Source: JAGQTE01 sp964648005 (lineage in GTDB: Bacteria > Actinomycetota > Acidimicrobiia > Acidimicrobiales > Acidimicrobilacustridaceae). Taken from it: 26,287 nt of DNA. This document shows positions 1-6,274 of this stretch, in pieces. Numbering within the stretch: position 1 is the first letter of the stretch; each line of letters opens with the position of its first letter. The stretch lies in contig CAZYKR010000020.1 of the NCBI GenBank assembly GCA_964648005.1, positions 1-26,287 of the forward strand. Direction: 5' to 3'. The position numbers were made by a program, and so were the translations under genes. The notes under the pieces are model-generated. The model saw nothing but the letters and a program-made list of their open reading frames with translations, ran no database searches and had not been told where the DNA came from.

Positions 1-438
1 GCCCCCGGCGGTGCGCTGGCCGATCAGGACGTGTGGAACAGCCGGGCGATGCGCGCCGCCGAGGTGCCCGCCGCCAACGGCGTGTGCGACGCCCGATCGC
101 TGGCACGCGTCTATGCCGCCTGCGTCGGTGAGGTCGATGGCATCCGCATCCTCACCCCTGAGCAGCTGACTCGTGCCACCACACAGCTCACGTCGGGCCC
201 CAACCACGTCCTGATGGACATGGACATCCAGTTCGGCCTCGGCTTCATGCTGCCGTCGAGCATGATCCAGCTCGGGGGTCCGCATAGCTTCGGGCACTTC
301 GGCGCCGGCGGCTCGGTCGGTTGGGCCGACCCCGACGCCGAGCTGGCGTTCGGCTACATCATGAACCGCATGGACATGGGTCTCGCCGGGGACCTGCGCA
401 GCTCGAACCTCATCGGCGCCTGTTACGACGCCATCTGA
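1..438 (+). CDS. Serine beta-lactamase / penicillin-binding-protein-like hydrolase, C-terminal part
   Basis: The gene enters from the left edge; frame 1 is open from base 1 and about 145 residues are visible, so the start and the catalytic S-x-x-K and Y-x-N motifs lie outside the window. The visible part shows the C-terminal half of the class C beta-lactamase / EstB fold (family S12): a helical stretch with LARVYAACVGEVDG and LTPEQL, then FGLGFMLP and HFGAGGS (bases 295-315). In this family the H-x-G segment replaces the K-T-G box on the strand lining the active site. GSVGWADPDAELAFGYIMN is the typical closing beta-hairpin. Members are esterases, D-aminopeptidases or transpeptidase-like enzymes; the substrate cannot be told from this part. 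The next gene is convergent, with its stop codon 13 bases away. A second, intact member lies at 18859-20040. Confidence 0.87.
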   Translation, partial: APGGALADQDVWNSRAMRAAEVPAANGVCDARSLARVYAACVGEVDGIRILTPEQLTRATTQLTSGPNHVLMDMDIQFGLGFMLPSSMIQLGGPHSFGHFGAGGSVGWADPDAELAFGYIMNRMDMGLAGDLRSSNLIGACYDAI

Positions 439-460
439 GCGGCGCAGCAGTTCACGCCGC
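439..460. terminator. Small hairpin between convergent genes
   Basis: GCGGCG (439-444) and CGCCGC (455-460) form a perfect 6-bp stem with a 10-nt loop, spanning the end of the left gene and the last codons of the minus-strand gene. There is no T-tract. It could act as a weak bidirectional terminator, but short GC stems are common by chance in this DNA. Confidence 0.22.
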
Positions 461-1414
461 GATCGTGTTGCCGCACGCCTCGGGACCGGTCGGGTAGGCG
501 TCGGTGGCGAACGGTCCGCAGATGTTGGGGATGTCCCACACGTGCACCATGGGCGGGGTGGGCACGAGGACGGCGCCGGGCGGGCACTGCCCGTCCGGAC
601 CAGTCGGCCCGACGTAGCGCAGCTCGCCGTCGATCTGCATGAAGCAGTGATCGGTGTGGCGATGCCAGAAGATGACGCCCGACCCATAGGCGGGGATGTC
701 GGCCTCCGTGGTGCCGAACGGGAGCATGTACATGGCGCCGATCAGCGAGAGGCCGCCCTGACCGTCGGCGACGTAGACGATCGATTCGATGGCGTCGGGG
801 TTCAGCGTCTCGGGCGTGGCGGTGTGCCCGAGGTGGATCCAGTGGTCGATGAACCCTGCCGGCAGCGCCAGCCCGGGCGGGGTGAGCGAGGTGTAGCCGG
901 CGGCGCGGGCCGCAGCCGGGTCCCGCCAGCGGTCCATCTGGGAGCGTGTGGCGACGACGAGCGCGTCGGCCTGCTCCTGGGACGACGGGGTCGTCGGACC
1001 GGTCACGATCGACACCGAGGTGTGGTCGTGCGTCTCGGGGGTCGGAGCGGTCGGGCCACCGGCCGGTGCGGTGGACACGATCGACGTGGTGGTCGGTGTG
1101 CTCTGTCGACCAGAGGTGACGGGCACGAACGTCGATGAGTCGATGCTGGAGCTGGCGCTGACGGGGGCGGGTGCTGTGGTGGATGGCGTCACGGGTTCGG
1201 CCGCTGGCGCCAGCGCCTCGCGCACCACGAACAGCCCTGTGGCCTCGTCGATGGTGGTGGACGGACCGGCGGCGGTGAGGTCGACCACCTCCTCCGGGTC
1301 GTCTGGCGCTCCGATCACCGCGCCGGCGGCCGCACCCAGCACAACCTGCCCGGCGAACAGCGCCAGCAGCCACCGTCGCAGCGAGCGGTCATCGCGGCGT
1401 GTTGATCTCGTCAT
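452..1414 (-). CDS. Membrane-anchored or secreted protein with a conserved His-rich domain, function unknown
   Basis: 320 residues. A basic N-terminus is followed by one hydrophobic segment (about residues 14-35, alanine-rich) that is a signal anchor or signal peptide. A Ser/Thr/Pro/Ala-rich low-complexity linker runs to about residue 145, then a compact domain from 148 to 304. The domain begins with ATRSQMDRWRDPAAARAAGY and contains DHWIHLGH (190-197), GAMYMLP, FWHRHTDHC (249-257) and PPMVHVWDI (287-295), then CGPFA. I recall this set (A-x-AAGY, GAMY, W-H-x-H-x-x-x-C, M-x-HVW, GPFA) from uncharacterised actinobacterial extracytoplasmic proteins. The clustered His residues suggest metal binding, but that is inference. 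The start is the ATG at 1414; a TAAGGT hexamer at 1463-1468 on the minus strand may be its -10 element, giving a leader of about 40 nt. Confidence 0.8.
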   Translation of the reverse strand: MTRSTRRDDRSLRRWLLALFAGQVVLGAAAGAVIGAPDDPEEVVDLTAAGPSTTIDEATGLFVVREALAPAAEPVTPSTTAPAPVSASSSIDSSTFVPVTSGRQSTPTTTSIVSTAPAGGPTAPTPETHDHTSVSIVTGPTTPSSQEQADALVVATRSQMDRWRDPAAARAAGYTSLTPPGLALPAGFIDHWIHLGHTATPETLNPDAIESIVYVADGQGGLSLIGAMYMLPFGTTEADIPAYGSGVIFWHRHTDHCFMQIDGELRYVGPTGPDGQCPPGAVLVPTPPMVHVWDIPNICGPFATDAYPTGPEACGNTIAA

Positions 1415-1531
1415 GGCCCCACCGTCGCCTTCAGGCCCGCTCCGCCAGCGAACCTCGCCGGGACCTTAGACCAACGGATGTGCGCGTGCGCCTGCTTGGT
1501 GCAGCATCAGATGGCTCGTCGATCCTCGTGG

Positions 1532-1900
1532 TCAGCTGGCCCGGGCGGCTTCGATGCGCTCGGCCAGCGCGACCCGATCGGGGTGCTGCAGCACGACACG
1601 GCACGGGCGTTCGATGCGCGTGTCGATGACGAGGAGCTCACGGTCGCGGTAGACGTCCCAGAGCTGGCGAGCTCCCGGTCGGCCCTTGACCATGAAGTGG
1701 CCGGTGGCGAAGCGACCGGGCAAGTAGCCGCCCGCGACCCGCCAGCCGAGAGCCGGTCGCACGTCGTCCCAGGTGCCGACCCAGGCCCGCTCGATGTCTC
1801 CGTAATGGAGGCGGAGATGTTTGACCAGGCACAGGACACCGTCGAGTCCCGTGAAGCTCAGATCGATTCCCGTGTCCCCGACATCTACGAGCAGTGCCAT
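1532..1900 (-). CDS. Small PH-like domain protein, unknown function
   Basis: 122 residues from the ATG at 1900; the frame is open further upstream, but that part has Arg/Pro/Thr-rich shadow composition, so it is excluded. The protein alternates short strands: IDLSFTGLDGVLCLV, LHYGDIERAWVG, GRFATGHFMV, RQLWDVYRDRELLVIDT and PCRVVLQHPD, and ends in a helix (VALAERIEAARA). This pattern matches the bacterial PH-like fold of small actinobacterial proteins in which a charged helix closes a beta-barrel. No signal peptide or membrane segment is visible, so it is probably cytosolic. A GAGACT hexamer 6 nt before the ATG could be a -10 element of a leaderless promoter, and no ribosome binding site is visible. 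No catalytic motif is seen. The family call rests on the strand pattern and the lone C-terminal helix only. Confidence 0.72.
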   Translation of the reverse strand: MALLVDVGDTGIDLSFTGLDGVLCLVKHLRLHYGDIERAWVGTWDDVRPALGWRVAGGYLPGRFATGHFMVKGRPGARQLWDVYRDRELLVIDTRIERPCRVVLQHPDRVALAERIEAARAS

Positions 1901-1958
1901 CAGCGCAGTCTCGCAGAACGGTGCCGCGGGGGATCCGTACGCTTCGGTGACCTTTCGG

Positions 1959-2684
1959 TCAGCAGTACCCGCCCCAGGGCGCCTTGCCCTGCCAGCGATA
2001 CAGCGACAGCGCCATGGCGTCCTGGTCCGCGGGCGACGCCTGGTTCGGCGGCACGCCGACGAGGTCGCCTCGCCCGGCGTTGGCGGCGGTGTTGTCCCAC
2101 GTCGAGCGCATGAACTGGTAGGCGCCGTAGTACAGGCCGTTCGCCGACACGATGGCGTAGTTGCCACCCGACTCGCGCTGGCGCACGCAGGCGAGGAAGG
2201 CCGCCTCGTCGGCGCTCATGCCGCCGGAGGGGGCGGGGGCAACGGCGATGGGCGCCGGGGCGGGGGCGGGTGCCGGCGCCGCGGTGGTGGTCGGCGCAGC
2301 CGTGGCGACCGGTGCATCGGCGGCGACGGCCGGTGCCGTGGTCGTGGTCGATGCGGCGGCGAGGGCCTGGAGGTCGGCGGCCGCCTGTGCCTGCTCGTCG
2401 AGCTGGCTGCGGGTGGTGAACGCCGACGGGTTGGTGCGCTGCTGCGAGGCGGCGAGGAGGGCACCGTCGGCCGGGAGGCCGCCGCCGTCGTCCGCCGAGG
2501 TGTCCTCGAGCACCGTCACCGGCGTGGTCGCCTCGGTGGTGGTGACCGATGCCGCCTCCTCGGGAGCGCCGACGGTGAGGTCGGAGGAGCCAGGTTCCTG
2601 GCAGGCGGCGAGGCCCGTGAAGATCGCGCACGCAACGCTTGCGGCGGCGATGATTCGGGCGAGGTGGGTCGTGCGGTTCTGCAT
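1959..2684 (-). CDS. Lipoprotein with C-terminal transglycosylase/Rpf-like lysozyme domain
   Basis: 241 residues. The N-terminus is a lipoprotein signal: basic start, hydrophobic segment 11-26, lipobox L-A-A-C with Cys28. A long Thr/Ala/Pro/Asp-rich linker (30-155) includes a Pro-Ala run. The C-terminal domain (about 158-241) begins SADEAAFLACVRQRESGGNY, with Glu171 at the place of the catalytic acid of the lysozyme-like fold. It continues with YYGAYQFMRSTWDNTA and QDAMALSLYRWQGKAPWGGYC, and Cys166 and Cys241 could form the disulfide seen in resuscitation-promoting-factor domains. The expected role is cleavage of peptidoglycan glycan strands outside the membrane during growth or division. The linker would let a membrane-tethered enzyme reach the wall. 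Most Rpf proteins are secreted or have another anchor, so the lipobox is notable. A GGAG ribosome site precedes the ATG, next to a hairpin at 2695-2714. Confidence 0.88.
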   Translation of the reverse strand: MQNRTTHLARIIAAASVACAIFTGLAACQEPGSSDLTVGAPEEAASVTTTEATTPVTVLEDTSADDGGGLPADGALLAASQQRTNPSAFTTRSQLDEQAQAAADLQALAAASTTTTAPAVAADAPVATAAPTTTAAPAPAPAPAPIAVAPAPSGGMSADEAAFLACVRQRESGGNYAIVSANGLYYGAYQFMRSTWDNTAANAGRGDLVGVPPNQASPADQDAMALSLYRWQGKAPWGGYC

Positions 2685-2694
2685 GAGGTGTCTC

Positions 2695-2714
2695 CGTCCG
2701 GGCGCACCCGGACG
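2695..2714 (-). promoter_or_regulatory. Perfect 8-bp hairpin in the 5' leader of the Rpf-like gene
   Basis: CGTCCGGG and CCCGGACG pair perfectly around a 4-nt loop. On the minus-strand transcript the 3' arm touches the GGAG ribosome binding site ahead of the ATG at 2684. It could limit ribosome access, act as an RNA stability element, or act as an attenuator. I compared the leader with the c-di-AMP (ydaO) riboswitch that often precedes actinobacterial rpf genes and did not see its conserved segments. Confidence 0.45.
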
Positions 2715-2839
2715 AGGTCACAAGAGTCGGTCCGCAACGCGTTTGCAAAATGTGTGGGTGCCGGTCCAGGGGGGTCAGAGGGCCCAGATCGGTCGAAAAA
2801 CCCCTGTTGAACCGTAGTTACATGGCTGTGATGTGAAAA

Positions 2840-2862
2840 CCGTCACGCTGTTGTCATGACGG
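2840..2862. promoter_or_regulatory. Inverted repeat CCGTCA-N11-TGACGG in a divergent intergenic region
   Basis: Six-base perfect arms lie between the divergent Rpf-like lipoprotein and helix-turn-helix genes. This 266-bp region is visibly more AT-rich than its surroundings. The arm spacing would place both halves on nearly the same face of the helix for a dimeric regulator. The function is inference. Confidence 0.28.
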
Positions 2863-2905
2863 AACGCTTGCTGGTGATTCGCGTTCGCAACATTCTCGTC
2901 AGCAA

Positions 2906-2922
2906 TACAACGATCTGTTGTA
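2906..2922. promoter_or_regulatory. 17-bp operator-like inverted repeat TACAAC-N5-GTTGTA
   Basis: Six-base perfect arms flank GATCT and end 28 nt before the ATG of the helix-turn-helix protein at 2951, where a core promoter or operator would lie. The AT-rich arms stand out in this GC-rich DNA. The next gene encodes a predicted DNA-binding protein, so autoregulation is one reading. The layout loosely resembles BlaI/MecI-type boxes, but the sequence is not a match. Confidence 0.38.
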
Positions 2923-2950
2923 GTGTGAGGTGACCACCTTTGGAGGGCCG

Positions 2951-3664
2951 ATGGCGAAGGCCGGCTCGAACGGCGCGAACGCGAAGAAGGCGAAGCCGAA
3001 CAAGACGAAGCAGAAGACGGCGAAGGGCGGGCTGATCGGCCCCGTGGTCGAACCGGTGACTGCGGCCGAGACGGTCGAAGTGGCTGAGCCCGTCGAGGCC
3101 GCCGAGGCAGTGGCCGAGCCGATCTTCGACGGCGGCGGGACCTACCGGCGCGACGAGGCCGGCGTGTGGCGGTACACGGTGGGCGGCGAGCCGGTACCCG
3201 GCGCTCGAGACCTGCGCCTCGGTGAGCTCTACGACCCCGAGGCGCATCCCGACGACCCGGGTCTGCGCGTCGTGCCGCGGCATTGGGTCGGTCTGCGACC
3301 CGGGCACCCCCTGGCGTGGGCAGCGGCCTACGGCGAGCTCGGCACCCGTACGCCCTTCCTCGTGCCCGCCGACGAGTGGTCGAGCCACGTCGAGAACGTG
3401 GTGGGCATGCTGGCGCCGGAGTTGCACCCGAGCCGCCTGCTGGCGATCGATGAGGTGGCATCGATTGCCGGCATCTCGGAGGTCACGGTCCGGGCCTACG
3501 TGCACCGACGCCAGATGCCCCAGCCTGTTGCCCGGGTCGGTGGGTCGCCCGTGTGGTCCCGACCGGTCATCGAGCAGTGGCTCCGGGGCCGACGCCGCGG
3601 GCGCCGTTCCGCGGCCGAGGTCGGCGCCGCTACTGGCTTCCCTTCCGCTGACGACGACGGCTAG
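2951..3664 (+). CDS. Basic-tailed protein with C-terminal MerR/excisionase-like helix-turn-helix
   Basis: 237 residues from the ATG at 2951. The start is chosen because GGAGGG lies 3 nt upstream, although an in-frame GTG exists at 2930. The N-terminus is strongly basic (Lys/Ala/Asn, residues 2-26), then comes an acidic Val/Glu/Ala tract (31-57). A middle part (about 60-155) contains TYRRDEAGVWRYTVGGEPVPGARDLRLGELYDP and HWVGLRPGHPLAWAAAYG; I do not recognise it. Residues 162-212 (LLAIDEVASIAGISEVTVRAYVHRR, PVARVGGSPVWSRPVIEQWL) have the pattern of excisionase/MerR-type winged helices: DEVA-x-x-AGIS-x-x-TVRAY, then a wing and a W-x-R-P-x-IEQWL helix. The C-terminus is Arg-rich. It is probably a DNA-binding protein, either a regulator or nucleoid-associated because of the lysine tail. 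tRNA-Leu starts 16 nt after its stop, so the two may be co-transcribed. Confidence 0.78.
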   Translation: MAKAGSNGANAKKAKPNKTKQKTAKGGLIGPVVEPVTAAETVEVAEPVEAAEAVAEPIFDGGGTYRRDEAGVWRYTVGGEPVPGARDLRLGELYDPEAHPDDPGLRVVPRHWVGLRPGHPLAWAAAYGELGTRTPFLVPADEWSSHVENVVGMLAPELHPSRLLAIDEVASIAGISEVTVRAYVHRRQMPQPVARVGGSPVWSRPVIEQWLRGRRRGRRSAAEVGAATGFPSADDDG

Positions 3665-3680
3665 CCTGCGAATCCACCAC

Positions 3681-3764
<84 letters not shown>

Positions 3765-3791
3765 CTCGACATCTCCGGTCCCGCACTCGAG

Positions 3792-4472
3792 TCAGCCTCC
3801 GCCCTCAGCAGCCGAATCCTCTCCAGGAACGACCGGCGTGCACCCGGGAGCGTACGGATCGCAGCCCCACATCTCGATGCGGGCAGCAGTTGCGTCGAAG
3901 GTCTCCAACTGATCGAGCGGAACGAACCCGACGCCCGAGTAGTGGTACCCGATGATGGCCCCATTGGGTGCGTCGTACACGGGGAACCGTTCGAGGTGTC
4001 GCCCGACGACGTTCCCGGAATCATCGAAGGTCGGGGCCATGTCCTCGAGCTTCTGATATCGGACCCACCCTTCTTGCGCACTGCCCCCCGGGATGGCTGA
4101 CCCACCTCCATAGGGCACCCAACCGTTCGCCTGTTGCTGGGCGAGGAGTTCGTCAGCGGCCTGGAGCTCCTCGGGAGTCGGGCCCGTGCCGGTAGGCGTC
4201 GGCGAGGCGGTCATCGACGTCGTTGGCTGATCGACGATCACGGCACGCTCCTCCTGGTCGTCACCCTGAAAGAGCCAGCCGAGCGCAAGCGCAATGAGAA
4301 GGGCCCCGACGATCACCGACGCGGCGACAGCAAGGTGTCGTCGCGTGGAGCGGCCCTCGCCGGGGTTCAGGCCGTCGAGCTGGGCCACCAGCAATCGATC
4401 CGAGGCGTGGTGGACGGCCGCTCGTTCGACCGCCTCGCCGTAGCTGCGAAGGTCATCGAGTAGGTCAGACAT
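3792..4472 (-). CDS. One-pass membrane protein coupled to the sigma factor, probable anti-sigma/sensor
   Basis: 226 residues. Residues 1-45 are cytosolic and helical (MSDLLDDLRSYGEAVERAAV, then RLLVAQLDGL), a single transmembrane helix spans about 48-68, and residues 70-226 are outside. The outer part starts with an acidic, Thr/Pro-rich stalk and has an EELQAADELLAQQQANGW helix and a strand-rich end (GWVRYQKLEDM, RFPVYDAPNGAIIGYHYSGVGFV, WGCDPYAPGC). The gene starts inside the end of the sigma-factor gene (8-bp overlap), indicating translational coupling. A membrane protein with a short N-terminal cytosolic helix directly after an ECF sigma gene is the usual anti-sigma arrangement, but the HxxxCxxC zinc anti-sigma motif is absent. 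The anti-sigma role is therefore inferred from position and topology. Two Cys residues near the C-terminus could form a disulfide. Confidence 0.75.
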   Translation of the reverse strand: MSDLLDDLRSYGEAVERAAVHHASDRLLVAQLDGLNPGEGRSTRRHLAVAASVIVGALLIALALGWLFQGDDQEERAVIVDQPTTSMTASPTPTGTGPTPEELQAADELLAQQQANGWVPYGGGSAIPGGSAQEGWVRYQKLEDMAPTFDDSGNVVGRHLERFPVYDAPNGAIIGYHYSGVGFVPLDQLETFDATAARIEMWGCDPYAPGCTPVVPGEDSAAEGGG

Positions 4473-4944
4473 TGCCGCTCACCTCCAGGTCCTGTCGCAA
4501 CCGGGAGAGAGCTCGGGCGACGTGCGTTCCGACGGCCGACACGCTGACGCCCATCGCCTCGGCGGCCTCGGCATACGTCCAATCGCAGGCATGGACGAGC
4601 CACACGGCCGTGCGTTGTGTGCTGGGCAGGTTCTTCAGCGCAGGGACCAGGTTCGGTTCGATCTCCGGCAGGCCGACGACGCCAGGGTCAGGAAGCAGCG
4701 CTTCGCGCCGTCGTCGGGACCGAGACTGACCGACGCGATAGGCGTAGCCGATCGGGTTCTCCATCGCGCTGACTCGCTCCCAGTGCTGCCACGCGTAGGC
4801 GAGCGCTTCGCCGGCGGCATCGGCAGCGTCCTCGATGCCGAGAACCGGAACGAGGGCGCGCACGAGCCTCGGCCCGGCAAGTCGAGCGAAGTCCTCGTAG
4901 CTCTGACGGTCGGGCTTGCTCACGATCTTCACGCTCCCATCCAT
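4465..4944 (-). CDS. ECF-like RNA polymerase sigma factor
   Basis: 159 residues, the size of a two-domain (sigma2 + sigma4) extracytoplasmic-function sigma factor. Region 2 covers about 16-80 (EDFARLAGPRLVRALVPVLG, then DAADAAGEALAYAWQHWERV, then NPIGYAYRVGQSRSRRRR, the usual end of region 2). Region 4 covers about 102-152 (ALKNLPSTQRTAVWLVHACDWTYAEAAEAMGVSVSAVGTHVARALSRLR) with the expected helix-turn-helix. It would bind core RNA polymerase and direct it to its own promoter set, held inactive by the membrane protein encoded by the overlapping downstream gene. The ATG at 4944 gives a normal N-terminus, and no clear ribosome site precedes it. The gene is divergent from vapBC across about 100 bp. 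The regulon cannot be read from this window. Confidence 0.9.
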   Translation of the reverse strand: MDGSVKIVSKPDRQSYEDFARLAGPRLVRALVPVLGIEDAADAAGEALAYAWQHWERVSAMENPIGYAYRVGQSRSRRRREALLPDPGVVGLPEIEPNLVPALKNLPSTQRTAVWLVHACDWTYAEAAEAMGVSVSAVGTHVARALSRLRQDLEVSGNV

Positions 4945-4994
4945 TGAGACCGCTCAGGTCAGTGAACGCGCAACAACGAATCGCTCCGTCGGGT

Positions 4995-5032
4995 TTGTGA
5001 CTCGGAATCCCTACAGATATCATTAGATATCA
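4995..5032 (+). promoter_or_regulatory. vapBC promoter with overlapping operator repeat
   Basis: TTGTGA (4995-5000), a 17-bp spacer and TATCAT (5018-5023) make a good housekeeping-type promoter. AGATATCA occurs twice (5015-5022 and 5025-5032), 10 bp apart, so the copies sit on the same helix face, and each contains the palindrome GATATC. The repeat covers the -10 element, where the ribbon-helix-helix antitoxin of a VapBC pair normally binds to repress its operon. The GGAGG ribosome site of vapB follows at 5036-5040. Confidence 0.6.
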
Positions 5033-5045
5033 CCCGGAGGTGGGC

Positions 5046-5267
5046 ATGACCGACATCTTGATCCGCGACGTACCCGACGATGTGCTCGCCGCTATCGATG
5101 CCAAGGCCAAACGAGTGGGACTGTCGCGGTCTGCGTACCTCCGACGAGCGCTCGAGCGTGAACGTGGCCTCGACGCGGAAGCAGTGACGGTCGATCAGCT
5201 CGAACGCCTTGCCCGACTGGCCCAAGACCTGGACGACCCCACGGTGATGTCTCGCGCGTGGTCATGA
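5046..5267 (+). CDS. vapB: VapB-family antitoxin (ribbon-helix-helix)
   Basis: 73 residues from the ATG at 5046, preferred over the in-frame GTG at 5040 because GGAGG at 5036-5040 has the right distance only to the ATG. The N-terminus (TDILIRDVPDDVLAAIDAKAKRVGLSRSAYLRRALER, about 2-38) is a ribbon-helix-helix DNA-binding domain: one strand for dimerisation, then two helices around the G-L-S-R-S turn. The C-terminal part (about 45-73, LERLARLAQDLDDPTVMSRAW) is the toxin-binding tail that would thread into the PIN active site. It neutralises the VapC encoded by the overlapping next gene and probably represses the operon at the repeats over the -10 box. Confidence 0.9.
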   Translation: MTDILIRDVPDDVLAAIDAKAKRVGLSRSAYLRRALERERGLDAEAVTVDQLERLARLAQDLDDPTVMSRAWS

Positions 5268-5671
5268 GCGCCTGGCTCATCGACAAGTCGGCGATCGCTC
5301 GCCTGCACGCCGCGGTCAACGCTGAGGAGTGGGCGAACAGGATCGAGCGGGGCCTGGTCCGGATCTGCACCGTGACCCAGCTCGAGGTCGGGTACTCCGC
5401 ACGAGCCGCCGCTGATCACCGAGCCCTGCTCGACGAGCCGCCGATGGCGTCGATGCCAGTCGAGTACCTCACCCCCCGTATCGAGGACCGCTCCCGCGAG
5501 GTGCAGCGCCTGCTCGCCGAGCGTGGCCAGCACCGCGCGCCGTCCATTCCCGATCTGATGATCGCCGCTACGGCGGAGCTCGCTGAGCTCACGGTGCTTC
5601 ACCTCGACAAGGATTTCGAGCTCATCGCCGAGCTGACCGGGCAACCCGTAGAGCGTCTCAAGACCGAGTGA
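5264..5671 (+). CDS. vapC: VapC-family toxin, PIN-domain ribonuclease
   Basis: 135 residues from the ATG at 5264, which shares ATGA with the vapB stop; this overlap is typical of toxin-antitoxin pairs and favours it over the GTG at 5258. PIN-domain acidic residues are in place: Asp7 (WLIDKSA), Glu41 (QLEVGYSA), Asp97 (IPDLMIAATA) and Asp115/Asp117 (HLDKDF). These bind the Mg/Mn ions that cleave RNA; characterised VapC enzymes cut tRNA or the sarcin-ricin loop of 23S rRNA. The first acid sits in DKS rather than DTS, which is seen in some actinobacterial VapCs. The target of this one is unknown. The gene looks intact. Confidence 0.93.
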   Translation: MSAWLIDKSAIARLHAAVNAEEWANRIERGLVRICTVTQLEVGYSARAAADHRALLDEPPMASMPVEYLTPRIEDRSREVQRLLAERGQHRAPSIPDLMIAATAELAELTVLHLDKDFELIAELTGQPVERLKTE

Positions 5672-5821
5672 TGCGCGCGTAGCGTCCGCGACGACGGCAT
5701 CGCGGCTGCCTCGGCAACGAGCACGTCGATTGATCGGGTCAGCCGACGCCAACGGACTCCGCCGGCCTGAACCGCTCGGGCCGCCTCTCCGCGGGTCCCT
5801 CTGAGCACCGATTCGGGTCGT

Positions 5822-6175
5822 TCAGCGGCGTGCGAGCCGGACTGCACGAGCAATCGCCGCCGCGGCTTCCGGCACCGACTGCACGTCCTCCCACGCGGAC
5901 GTGCACCGCCGGAGCGGCCAGATCCGCCACCGGACGAGTCGCTTGCGTACGGGCACATGGATGGTCGGTCCGAGCCACTCGGTGCCGAGCTCCGCGCGCA
6001 CCGGACCGGTCCAGACCATGAAGCCTTCGATGTCGTACCCGCCGTCCTCGTATCGAACGACCTGCACTCGAGCTGGATACTTCGTCGTGAGTCGCTTCGC
6101 GACTTCCTTCATGGCGTCGATCGTGAGATCCCGACTCCCGCCGTCCGAGGTGCCTTGCAGGCCCAGGCCGATCAC
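5822..6175 (-). CDS. Hypothetical protein
   Basis: Up to 117 residues from a GTG at 6175; an internal ATG at 6112 would give 96. Neither has a clear ribosome site. The composition looks like a real protein rather than an antisense shadow: MKEVAKRLTTKYPARVQVVRYEDGGYDIEGFMVWTGPV and GPTIHVPVRKRLVRWRIWPL alternate strands and helices, and the end is an Ala/Arg helix. No signal peptide, membrane segment or known motif is seen. If it is not real, 5672-6274 would be about 600 bp without a gene. The flanking 5672-5821 and 6176-6274 hold nothing I recognise apart from a weak 5-bp hairpin at 5686-5705. Confidence 0.5.
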   Translation of the reverse strand: MIGLGLQGTSDGGSRDLTIDAMKEVAKRLTTKYPARVQVVRYEDGGYDIEGFMVWTGPVRAELGTEWLGPTIHVPVRKRLVRWRIWPLRRCTSAWEDVQSVPEAAAAIARAVRLARR

Positions 6176-6274
6176 GTGCCCAAGTCAACCAGCCGACCCC
6201 GGTCCGGGCAGCTCGGATTGACAGGTCAGCCAATGGCCGCCGTGCGGTGCGTCCCAGATTGGCCGTCGTGCGGC

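Noticed and set aside
2685..2830. c-di-AMP (ydaO) riboswitch ahead of the Rpf-like gene
   Set aside because: This riboswitch often precedes actinobacterial rpf genes, but its conserved segments were not found by eye; only a hairpin is present.
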